Made by a program: the position numbers and the translations under genes
Notes under the pieces: generated by a model
Told to the model about the DNA's origin: nothing
The model's database searches: none
What the model saw: the letters and a program-made list of their open reading frames with translations, nothing else
Assembly (NCBI GenBank): GCA_030428695.1
Contig: JAUIEM010000405.1
Location: 1-8,988 of the forward strand
Direction: 5' to 3'
Length of the DNA: 8,988 bases
DNA from: a bacterium
GTDB taxonomy: Bacteria > Planctomycetota > J058 > JAJDCP01
Part shown: positions 1 to 8,988 of the stretch, piece by piece
Layout of the letters: each line of letters starts with the position of its first letter
Numbering within the stretch: the first letter of the stretch is position 1

Positions 1-2
1 GG

Positions 3-242
3 CGCAAGGGCCCCGTCGCCCAGTGGATCCGCGACCTGACCCGCGTCCCCTGGCTGCTGCGCGCCGTGCCCGGCTACTGGCGCCGGCAGCTCGGCCGCCT
101 CGTCTACCGGCCCTTGTCGCGCCCGGTCGAGCGGCCCGTCCCCGACGCGGCCCTGCGCGCCCGGCTCGAGGACGCGCTGCGGCCGGACACCGCGCGGCTG
201 CGGGAGCTGATCGGGCGGCCCCTCGCGCACTGGAGCGTGTAG
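3..242 (+). CDS. Sulfotransferase family protein, C-terminal fragment (5' end outside window)
   Basis: The frame is open from the left edge and ends in TAG at 240-242, giving 79 residues. The tail has the usual ending of bacterial PAPS-dependent sulfotransferases. It has an aromatic/Arg-rich stretch (VPGYWRRQLGRLVYRPLSRP), then an amphipathic helix of the form 'LRARLEDALRPDTARLRELI', then G-R-P-L-x-x-W three residues before the stop. In that family this helix and the 'G-x-x-L-x-x-W' end follow the catalytic core. The P-loop that binds PAPS and the catalytic residues would lie upstream of the window, so substrate and activity cannot be judged. The family would transfer sulfate from PAPS to a carbohydrate, peptide or small molecule. 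The family call rests on the C-terminal pattern only. The overlapping plus-strand frame at 23-283 is Arg/Pro/Ala-rich and is a shadow of this gene. Confidence 0.72.
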   Translation, partial: RKGPVAQWIRDLTRVPWLLRAVPGYWRRQLGRLVYRPLSRPVERPVPDAALRARLEDALRPDTARLRELIGRPLAHWSV

Positions 243-324
243 GGTCGGGTCCTGCGATGGACGCGGCGGTGCAGGTCGTGTAGGAGATGGAGCAGCCGGA
301 CCCTCGCGAAAGAGGGACGGAGAC

Positions 325-330
325 GGGAGG
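325..330 (+). promoter_or_regulatory. Shine-Dalgarno site of the lipoprotein gene
   Basis: GGGAGG lies four bases before the ATG at 335. It decides the start. The in-frame ATG at 287 has AGGAG abutting it with no spacer and would put a 16-residue charged leader before the signal peptide. Confidence 0.7.
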
Positions 331-334
331 GACC

Positions 335-1162
335 ATGTCCAGACATCCAGCGATCGCGGTCGCGTGTCTTCTCTTCTGGGCGCTCGGCCCGTCGGTGGGC
401 TGCCGCGCCCCTTCCCCGGAGGACGGGTCGCCGTCCGCCGTCGATGCGGGGGATCGGCACGCCGGTCAGGCGGCCCCCCCGACGCCGGCGGTGCTGCTGG
501 TCTGCACCACGACGCCCGGCGTCGCCCCCGAGCTCGGCGAGGACTTCCGCACGCTCGTCGAGGAAGAGCTCGCGCGCCGGGGCTTCCCCATCGTCGAATC
601 CAGCGCGGTGGCTGCGGAGGCGGCCACGGACCCAGCGGGCAGCGCCCTGTACGAGCAGCACGGGGTCGGCTGTCTCGTCCGCTGCGAGCTGAACAAGCGC
701 TACGCCGTGGGCGGCGCCCGTCCCGAGACACGCTGGATCTACCTGCTCACGGGCGGGGCCACGCGGTGTGAGACCGGACGGCGTATCGGCGGGCGGGTCG
801 AGCTCGCGTCGCGCGACGCGAGTGACGACCCGACGCAGCTCGGGGAGCTCGCCGCGTCGTTCTGTGACGCGCTCGAGGAGCGGCTGGCCACAGGCTGGGC
901 CGAGAGCGGCGTGCGCCACATGCTGGTCTTCGTCAGCGGTCTGCAGGCGCAGGATTCGGCGCTGCTCCCCGCTCAGTGGGAGGCCTCGCCGCGGCTGCGA
1001 TCCTGCCACCTGCGCCGCGTGCAGCGGGGAACCGCCGAGTACGACATCGCCTACGCCGGAAGTCTGGACCAGCTCCTGCGCGACCTGGCTGCCGTCCCGT
1101 CCCCGGCGCTCGAGCTCACCCTCTCCCGCCACGACCGTGTCGATCTCGCGGTGCGGGAGTAG
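335..1162 (+). CDS. Predicted lipoprotein of unknown function, two alpha/beta domains
   Basis: 275 residues from the ATG at 335, chosen for its ribosome site and because it places the signal peptide at the N-terminus. Residues 1-22 form a signal peptide ending in S-V-G just before Cys23. This is a lipobox-like site with Ser rather than Leu at -3, so lipidation is likely but not certain. Residues 24-50 are a Pro/Ser/Ala/Asp-rich tether. Residues 52-187 alternate strands and helices: strand (AVLLVCTTT), helix (FRTLVEEELARRGFPIVES), 'GVGCLVRCEL', a strand ending 'CETGRRIGG', then a helix (QLGELAASFCDALEERL). That order resembles the CsgG/FlgO/LpoB-type lipoprotein fold. Residues 195-255 look like a second small alpha/beta domain. 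The mature part has six further cysteines (57, 113, 117, 145, 177, 224). I do not recognise a named family. It starts 92 bases after the sulfotransferase and could share its transcript. Confidence 0.85.
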   Translation: MSRHPAIAVACLLFWALGPSVGCRAPSPEDGSPSAVDAGDRHAGQAAPPTPAVLLVCTTTPGVAPELGEDFRTLVEEELARRGFPIVESSAVAAEAATDPAGSALYEQHGVGCLVRCELNKRYAVGGARPETRWIYLLTGGATRCETGRRIGGRVELASRDASDDPTQLGELAASFCDALEERLATGWAESGVRHMLVFVSGLQAQDSALLPAQWEASPRLRSCHLRRVQRGTAEYDIAYAGSLDQLLRDLAAVPSPALELTLSRHDRVDLAVRE

Positions 1163-1270
1163 ACCGCCGGACGGAAGAGGCGTTCGCGCGCAGTGAGGCG
1201 GTCGGAGGCCTGCCTGCGGTCGCCCGCGCCAAGATGCGGAGAAGGATGGCGTGCACGCTATCCGTCCCTG

Positions 1271-1286
1271 ACCCCCGGTGAGGGGT
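1271..1286 (+). terminator. Weak hairpin, possible end of the lipoprotein transcript
   Basis: ACCCC (1271-1275), a six-base loop, then GGGGT (1282-1286), extendable by one G-T pair. It lies about 110 bases after the lipoprotein stop. There is no T-run after it, so intrinsic termination is doubtful. Confidence 0.2.
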
Positions 1287-1320
1287 TCCACTTCATCAAC
1301 TTGTCGGACACGACCGCGTC

Positions 1321-1378
1321 GGACGCAGGTTGCCCGAAAGCAACCGTCTGAAACCTGAGCCAACGCGGGCTGTCGTCC
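1321..1378 (+). ncRNA. Candidate structured leader: nested inverted repeats compatible with a three-way junction
   Basis: Three perfect stems nest without crossing. P1 pairs GGACG (1321-1325) with CGTCC (1374-1378). P2 pairs CAGGTT (1326-1331) with AACCTG (1352-1357). P3 pairs AGCC (1358-1361) with GGCT (1368-1371). P1 abuts P2 and P2 abuts P3 with no unpaired base; two bases separate P3 from P1. A competing hairpin, GGTTGC (1328-1333) with GCAACC (1340-1345) around CCGAAA, would take over the 5' half of P2. It lies 140-197 bases before the kinase start, so it could be part of the kinase leader. Short stems are common by chance in GC-rich DNA, and no known RNA family is recognised. Confidence 0.25.
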
Positions 1379-1505
1379 ACCCAGGAAGAGGACGTCGAGG
1401 GCCCGCCTGGTCCTCCGGAACGACTTCTGTGTTGTTGTTGCGCCCTGCCGAGCGGTCCCCGACTACGGGCGCCGGCCCATCTGCGGTATCCTCTCCTGAA
1501 AAGCC

Positions 1506-1511
1506 GGGGGA
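1506..1511 (+). promoter_or_regulatory. Purine-rich ribosome site of the kinase gene
   Basis: GGGGGA ends six bases before the ATG at 1518. An in-frame TGA at 1497-1499 rules out any start further upstream except within this short interval. Confidence 0.5.
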
Positions 1512-1517
1512 CAGGGG

Positions 1518-5351
<3,834 letters not shown>

Positions 5352-5369
5352 TGCAGGAGGAGCGCTTGA

Positions 5370-5785
5370 GCGGGTCAGGTTCGCCTCTTCCGTCGCGGTC
5401 AGCATGATCCCCGTGACCGGGGCGTCGCTTCGAGGCCCCCAGCCGTGACGCGGACCCGCACAGGCCCTGAGCGCATCGACCGTAGGGGGTAGCGTGCGCA
5501 GCTGGTCAGCCGCCCCGCGGCCGTGGTCCTTGTACCACCGGACGAAACCCAGGCGGAGAAGTCCATCCAGGGCCTGTGCCAGCGCGAGCGAGACGCGGAT
5601 GGAGCCGTCCGCGAGATCCTGGAAGACCGACCGTCGACCGGCCGGGGGACGAGAGGTCTCCACCGCTTCGCCAGCCTCGACGAAGGTCCTTGCCAACATC
5701 GGCAGCTCCCCGTCGGCCCGTCCTCGAGCAGCCACAAGACGGCGTTCTGGAGCCGTGACAGCCGGATCTTGCGCGGCCTGACCGT
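5370..5785 (-). pseudogene. Frameshifted remnant of a small protein, possibly winged-helix
   Basis: Two minus-strand frames hold the two halves of one plausible small protein. The first half (about 5785-5720) reads RPRKIRLSRLQNAVLWLLED. The rest, in the neighbouring frame (about 5714-5370), reads on with DGELPMLARTFVEAGEAVE, then 'VSLALAQALDGLLRLGFVRWYKD' in pieces, then VTGIMLTATEEANLTR. The switch lies at about 5722-5705 and fits loss of one base in the C/G run there. No ATG, GTG or TTG precedes the first half in its frame; an ACG stands at 5785-5783. The second half meets no stop before it runs antisense into the kinase gene. Codons such as CTA, CCT, GGT and TGT are more frequent than in the neighbours, fitting decay. 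The layout (N-terminal helix, 'SLALAQALDGLLRLGFV' like a recognition helix, an LT-rich strand at the end) resembles winged-helix regulators, which I hold weakly. It would have been third in the minus-strand unit. Confidence 0.5.
5409..5439. terminator. Overlapping GC hairpins in the convergent gap
   Basis: Two alternative stems share bases. One is CCCCG (5409-5413) with CGGGG (5418-5422) around TGAC. The other is GGGGC (5419-5423) with GCCCC (5435-5439), continued after one mismatch by TCG/CGA around a three-base loop. They lie 58-88 bases after the kinase stop and could slow polymerase from either side. Neither is followed by a T-run, and they lie inside the decayed gene, so termination is only a guess. 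Confidence 0.2.
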
Positions 5786-5821
5786 CTCCCTGCGCGGCGC
5801 CCACTCCCTCGACGCCGAGCA

Positions 5822-5834
5822 CCCCGACGCGGGG
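5822..5834 (-). terminator. Short hairpin just after the repeat-protein stop
   Basis: On the minus strand CCCCG, a three-base loop and CGGGG begin three bases after the TGA at 5839-5837. No T-run follows. It may be a weak or factor-dependent end of the minus-strand transcript, or chance. Confidence 0.25.
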
Positions 5835-5836
5835 CC

Positions 5837-7225
5837 TCACTCCAACGCCGCCTCCGCCCGCGCCAGCCAGCGATGCCCCGGATCCTCCTGGCGCACCCGC
5901 TCGATCAGGCTGCGCGCCTGGCCGGACGAGCCCCGGGCCGCGTGCACCCGCGCGAGCTGCAGGAGCTCCCGCCGGGCCGCGTCGTCCTCGCCGCGGGCAC
6001 GGAACAGGCGCTCCGCCTCCCGCAGGGGCGCGATCGCCTCCTCCGGGGCGCCGGCGGCCAGCTGCGCGGCGCCGAGCACGCCGAGCAGCTCGGGATGCCC
6101 GGGCCGCAACCGCAGGGCGCGCGCGGCGCAGGACACCGCCAGGGCGCCGTCTCGAACGGCGGGATCCTCCGCGTCGGCGAGCACCCAGGCCAGGGCGCCG
6201 AAGGCTTCGGCGAGAGGCAGGCCGTCCTCGGCGGCGCGCGTCAGCTGCGCAAGGGCCGCGCGGCTGTCGCCGGCCCGGTGCAGCCACAGCCCGAGGCGGT
6301 GCCGGCTCCAGGCGTCGCGCGGGGCGCGCTCCAGGGAGCGCTCGAGCAGCACCCGTGCGCTGTCGGGGCGCCCGGCCGCGAAGCACAGCGCCGCCGCCGC
6401 ACGCAGGGTGCCCGGCGACGGCGCCTCGAGCAGCGGCGCGAGCGCCGCCAGGCCGCGCTCCGGCTCGCCCCGCCGCCCGCAGCTCGCCGCCAGGGCGTGA
6501 TGCCGCCAGGGCTCGCCGGGCTGCGCTGCGCAGGCCCGCTCGAGCAGCGCCCCGGCGCGTTCCTCCGCCCCCTTCACGCCCCAGGCGGCGCGCAACCGCC
6601 ACATCTCGACCTGGACCTCGAGCCGCGGATCGGTCGCCGTCCGCGCCAGGGCGCCGAGCAGGGTGGCCGGCTCGCAGCCGGTGGCGGCGAGGAACTCCGT
6701 CGGGCGGTCGGGGCCGCAGCCGAGGCCGGCGGACAGCCGGCGCAGGGCGTACAGGGCGCTCGGCCCGGTGTCCGCCTCGCGCAGCCAGGGCAGCAGGCGC
6801 GGGATGTCCTCCGCCGGCTCGCCGAGCACCCCGAGCTGGCGCAGGGCCTCGCGGAGCACGGGGCGCGAGGCGTCCTCCCCCAGCAACGACCGCAGCACGG
6901 GCCGCGCGAGCACACCGTAGCGGGCGATCCGCACGACATCGGCGGGGCCGGCGCTGCCGTCGGCGACCCGGGCGAGCTCCTCGCCCGCGCCCGCGACCAG
7001 CAGGGCGTCGATGTTCCAGGGGTTCGTGCGCGCGAGCTCGCGGCAGCGCTGGCGGATCTCGGCGTCCGTCGAGGCGAGCCCGCGCGCCAGGGCCTCGGGG
7101 CCGGTGCCGATGAAGGCGCGCAGGGCGGCGTCCCGCTCCGCCGGGTCGTCCGCGCCGAGCCGCGCGACGCTCTGGCCCCAGGCGCAGGTCAGGAGCAGGA
7201 GGAGGAGGCGCACGGTGGCCGTCAA
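5837..7225 (-). CDS. Exported helical-repeat protein (HEAT-like N-terminus, TPR-like C-terminus)
   Basis: Two starts are possible. TTG at 7225 overlaps the stop of the upstream gene (TTGA, 7225-7222) and gives 462 residues. GTG at 7213 gives 458 and starts right at the signal peptide. I give the longer one because an AGGCGG-like ribosome site precedes TTG and overlap suggests translational coupling. Numbered from GTG, residues 1-15 (VRLLLLLLTCAWGQS) form a short Sec-type signal peptide. The Thr before Cys10 argues against a lipobox. Residues 16-62 (ARLGADDPAERDAALRAFIG, then ALARGLASTDAEIRQRCREL) match the paired-helix pattern of HEAT-like repeats in which damage or length is counted per 'D-x-E-x-R' unit. 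Residues 90-215 are further helical pairs. Residues 235-455 have TPR-like spacing, for example 'GRPDSARVLLERSLERAPRD' and 'GAPEEAIAPLREAERLFRAR'. No enzyme motif is visible. Such proteins act as scaffolds or binding partners in the periplasm; the partner is unknown. Confidence 0.85.
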   Translation of the reverse strand: MTATVRLLLLLLTCAWGQSVARLGADDPAERDAALRAFIGTGPEALARGLASTDAEIRQRCRELARTNPWNIDALLVAGAGEELARVADGSAGPADVVRIARYGVLARPVLRSLLGEDASRPVLREALRQLGVLGEPAEDIPRLLPWLREADTGPSALYALRRLSAGLGCGPDRPTEFLAATGCEPATLLGALARTATDPRLEVQVEMWRLRAAWGVKGAEERAGALLERACAAQPGEPWRHHALAASCGRRGEPERGLAALAPLLEAPSPGTLRAAAALCFAAGRPDSARVLLERSLERAPRDAWSRHRLGLWLHRAGDSRAALAQLTRAAEDGLPLAEAFGALAWVLADAEDPAVRDGALAVSCAARALRLRPGHPELLGVLGAAQLAAGAPEEAIAPLREAERLFRARGEDDAARRELLQLARVHAARGSSGQARSLIERVRQEDPGHRWLARAEAALE

Positions 7226-8874
7226 CCGGCCGCCTGGGGGCGCTCGGGCAGGGGCTCGGGCCGCCCCATCAGGTAGCCCTGGCCGAAGCGCACCCCGAGG
7301 CTGCGCACCTCGCGCAGGTCGTCCTCGTTCTCGACACCGAGCGCGACGAGCTCGGAGCCGACGGACTTGACCTTGGCGAGCAGGCGCTGGAGGTTCTGCC
7401 GTTTGACCGGGTCCTTGGCGATGCCGAGGATCATGTCCGGGTTGGTCTTGACGATGCGCGGCTTCTGCAGCGTGATCGCGCGCATCGAGCTCTTGCTGAC
7501 GTCGACGTGGTCGAGGGAGGTCGGGATGCCGAGCTTGTCGAGCTTCGCGAGCGCCCGGAACAGCGGCGAGGGGTTCCCGGTGATGCGGCGGATGCTGATG
7601 TCGAAGATCACGATGTGGTCCGGCGCGTTGTGCCGGCAGGCGTTGGCGAGGGTCTCCGGACGGGTCGCGAGGATGGTCTGCGGCAGGACGTTGACGCACA
7701 GGCCCGTGCGTTGGGGGAAGTGCGGGGCGCTGCGCAGGCAGAGCTCGAGGCACTTGAGGTCGAGGTCGGTCTCGAGCTCGAGCTCGCGCGCCGCCGCGAA
7801 CATCTTCGCTGGCTGGTGCAGCTCGTCGAGGCCGCGGACGAACAGCTCGTGGATGAACGGCCGCTGCTGCTTGATATCGAGCACGACCTGGTGGATGACC
7901 TCGAGCTTGTCGTCGGACTCGAGGATGCTGGTCAGCCGGTCGATCGCCACGAGCCCGCCGTCGACGCGCTGGTGGGCGACGATGTCCGCCTCCTCGAAGG
8001 CCTCCGGCTCGGCGAGCTGGATCGCGTCGAGCAGGTCGTGCACGGTCTCGACGGTGGCCGGCAGGCGCGCGACCTTGACCGTGGTCGTCGGGCGCGCGGT
8101 GCCGGAGGGCAGCGGAATCGACACGTTCGCCAGCTCGTCGACCGCCCGCTGCGCGAGGCCCGAGGCGTTGTCGAGGACCATGCCGGGCAGGATCGCGATG
8201 AAGTACTCGCCGTCGATCACCGCCAGCTCGCCCTCCTGCCCGACGATATCCCGCAGGATGTCCGCGATGACCAGGATCAGCTGGTCGACCACGTAGAGCC
8301 CGAACGACTGCGCGAGCGCGCGCATGTTCTCGAAGTCGACGAGCATCGCGCTCGGCGCCCGGCCGCTCTCGCGGGCGTCGTCGATCACCCGCTCGAGCAG
8401 ATCTTCGAGGCCGCGGCGGTTGTACAGCTCGGTCAGCGGCTCGCGCTCGGCGACGATGCTCGTGCGGCTGTCCGGCCGCTCGTGGCTGGTGTCGCCGCGC
8501 TGCTGCGAGCGGACGATCGCGAAGCGCAGGGCGCGCACGATCTGGGTCCCGCCCGCGCTGGGCTTGTGCAGGTAGTCCTGGGCGCCGGCGCCGAGCAGGG
8601 GCGGGCCCGCCTCGTCCGGGGATTCCTCGCCGAGCACGACGATCGGAGGGTAGGGCTCGCCGCTCTCGTTCAGCCGCTCGAGCAGGGACAGCGCGTCGGC
8701 ATCGGGCAGCTTCGCGGCGCACAGCACCGCGTCGTAGGGCCGCTGGGCGAGGGCCTCGATCGCCTTGGAGACCAGCGGCTGGCTCTCGACCTTCCAGCCC
8801 TTCTCGGCCCAGGAGATCTGCGCCTGCAGGGCGACACAGCCGATGCGGTTGTCGTCGACGACCAGGACCTTCAT
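7222..8874 (-). CDS. REC-GGDEF-EAL protein with degenerate catalytic sites (likely non-enzymatic c-di-GMP-type receptor)
   Basis: 550 residues from the ATG at 8874, chosen over an in-frame GTG at 8889 because GGGGGAG lies just before the ATG. Residues 1-125 are a receiver domain: acidic pair D7-D8 and K104 are kept, but the phospho-acceptor aspartate position is A53 and the switch Thr position is G82. Residues 142-290 are a GGDEF domain starting EPLTELYNRRGLEDLL; D180 is kept, but the signature reads D221-G-E-Y-F225. Residues 312-545 are an EAL domain. E343 (as ELF), N395, D455, K476 and Q532 (QGYLMGRP) are kept. The EiTE glutamate is D425, the second Asp of DDFG is H456, and the first Glu of EGVE is L512. 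Members with these residues make (GGDEF) or break (EAL) cyclic di-GMP; this one probably does neither and may bind the nucleotide or a partner. It has no membrane segment, so is cytoplasmic, and its stop overlaps the next gene. Confidence 0.93.
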   Translation of the reverse strand: MKVLVVDDNRIGCVALQAQISWAEKGWKVESQPLVSKAIEALAQRPYDAVLCAAKLPDADALSLLERLNESGEPYPPIVVLGEESPDEAGPPLLGAGAQDYLHKPSAGGTQIVRALRFAIVRSQQRGDTSHERPDSRTSIVAEREPLTELYNRRGLEDLLERVIDDARESGRAPSAMLVDFENMRALAQSFGLYVVDQLILVIADILRDIVGQEGELAVIDGEYFIAILPGMVLDNASGLAQRAVDELANVSIPLPSGTARPTTTVKVARLPATVETVHDLLDAIQLAEPEAFEEADIVAHQRVDGGLVAIDRLTSILESDDKLEVIHQVVLDIKQQRPFIHELFVRGLDELHQPAKMFAAARELELETDLDLKCLELCLRSAPHFPQRTGLCVNVLPQTILATRPETLANACRHNAPDHIVIFDISIRRITGNPSPLFRALAKLDKLGIPTSLDHVDVSKSSMRAITLQKPRIVKTNPDMILGIAKDPVKRQNLQRLLAKVKSVGSELVALGVENEDDLREVRSLGVRFGQGYLMGRPEPLPERPQAAG

Positions 8875-8878
8875 CGCG

Positions 8879-8885
8879 CTCCCCC
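8879..8885 (-). promoter_or_regulatory. Shine-Dalgarno site of the REC-GGDEF-EAL gene
   Basis: GGGGGAG on the minus strand, four bases before the ATG at 8874. It falls inside the frame of the alternative GTG start at 8889 and so supports the shorter protein. Confidence 0.65.
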
Positions 8886-8899
8886 GCACAGAGAACCGC

Positions 8900-8910
8900 A
8901 GTATGTCATA
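8900..8910 (-). promoter_or_regulatory. Candidate extended -10 promoter with a small palindrome
   Basis: The minus strand reads TGACATACT at 8908-8900, close to an extended -10 (TGn followed by a TATAAT-like hexamer). It is a rare AT-rich patch about 25 bases before the ATG at 8874, so the leader would be short. TATGACATA (8910-8902) is a perfect inverted repeat around one base and could be a binding site. I see no good -35, as expected for an extended -10 promoter. Confidence 0.4.
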
Positions 8911-8941
8911 TCCGCGGGGCCGCCGCCACCCGGGCCCCTCG

Positions 8942-8964
8942 CTCGCCGGGGACGCCCCCGGGAG
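8942..8964. terminator. GC hairpin between two minus-strand genes
   Basis: CCGGGG (8946-8951) pairs with CCCCGG (8956-8961) around a four-base loop. The stem extends by CTC (8942-8944) with GAG (8962-8964), leaving G8945 bulged. It begins eight bases after the stop of the short right-edge frame on the minus strand. There is no T-run, so it may be a weak terminator or only part of the spacer. Confidence 0.3.
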
Positions 8965-8971
8965 GCGGCGC

Positions 8972-8988
8972 TCAGGCGTCGCGCAGCA
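8972..8988 (-). CDS. Possible last codons of a further minus-strand gene
   Basis: The minus strand at the right edge reads Leu-Arg-Asp-Ala then TGA (8974-8972), a believable C-terminus followed by a hairpin and a promoter-like patch. Only four codons are visible, so this may be chance. No product can be named. Confidence 0.25.

Larger units (their letters stand above)
1163..1517 (+). other. 355-base non-coding stretch upstream of the kinase gene, rich in inverted repeats
   Basis: No convincing coding frame is present in either direction; frames crossing it give Arg/Pro/Ser-rich text without domain character. It is less GC-rich than its neighbours in places, for example the GTT repeat at 1431-1440. 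It holds the hairpin at 1271-1286, a direct repeat of GTCGGAC (1303-1309 and 1318-1324), and the nested inverted repeats at 1321-1378, annotated separately. The promoter of the kinase gene probably lies here, but I could not find a -35/-10 pair with acceptable spacing. Confidence 0.6.

Noticed and set aside
301..316. Hairpin CCCTC-GCGAAA-GAGGG between the sulfotransferase and the lipoprotein
   Set aside because: Only five pairs, no T-run, and such a stem is expected by chance in GC-rich spacers; not enough for a terminator or leader element.
104..1363. 419-codon minus-strand frame over the lipoprotein gene
   Set aside because: The sense strand has a ribosome site, signal peptide and alternating secondary structure; the antisense text is Arg/Gly-rich.
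1432..1466. TTGTTG as a -35 box for the kinase gene
   Set aside because: No TATAAT-like hexamer at 16-18 bases spacing; the nearest candidates (GACTAC at 1461, TATCCT at 1487) are poorly spaced.
5363..5372. CGCT/AGCG inverted repeat just after the kinase stop
   Set aside because: The loop would be only two bases, too small for a hairpin.
7226..8722. N-terminal extension that would join the repeat protein to about 500 more residues
   Set aside because: That part is the Arg/Ala/Pro-rich shadow of the REC-GGDEF-EAL gene in another frame on the same strand. The signal peptide at 7213 marks the true N-terminus.

Overview
The window is very GC-rich and codon third positions are almost all G or C. 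The large gene is a serine/threonine kinase of the 'DWG' type: a kinase domain, a membrane helix, then a long repeat-rich tail. That style is common in Planctomycetota and Myxococcota. I therefore suggest a high-GC member of one of those phyla, but the window holds no marker gene that decides it.

Plus strand, left half: the C-terminal end of a sulfotransferase (3-242); a 275-residue predicted lipoprotein of unknown function (335-1162); a 355-base non-coding stretch rich in inverted repeats (1163-1517); and a 1277-residue transmembrane kinase with a C-terminal helical-repeat region of about 825 residues (1518-5351).

Minus strand, right half, read from the right edge: the last few codons of a possible further gene (8972-8988); a hairpin; a short AT-rich promoter-like patch; a 550-residue REC-GGDEF-EAL protein (8874-7222) whose three domains all lack key catalytic residues; and, overlapping its stop codon, an exported HEAT/TPR-like repeat protein (about 7225-5837). 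Downstream of that pair, in the convergent gap facing the end of the kinase gene, lies a broken remnant of a small protein, possibly winged-helix (about 5785-5370). It has no start codon, one clear frameshift and no usable stop.

The two halves form two convergent transcription units. Both look like signalling or sensing genes joined to protein-protein interaction repeats. The kinase could phosphorylate cytoplasmic targets in response to something met by its extracytoplasmic repeats. The REC-GGDEF-EAL protein looks like a non-enzymatic c-di-GMP-type receptor or scaffold, translationally coupled to the secreted repeat protein. No link between the two units can be shown from sequence alone. I saw no tRNA, rRNA, CRISPR array, insertion sequence or phage gene.
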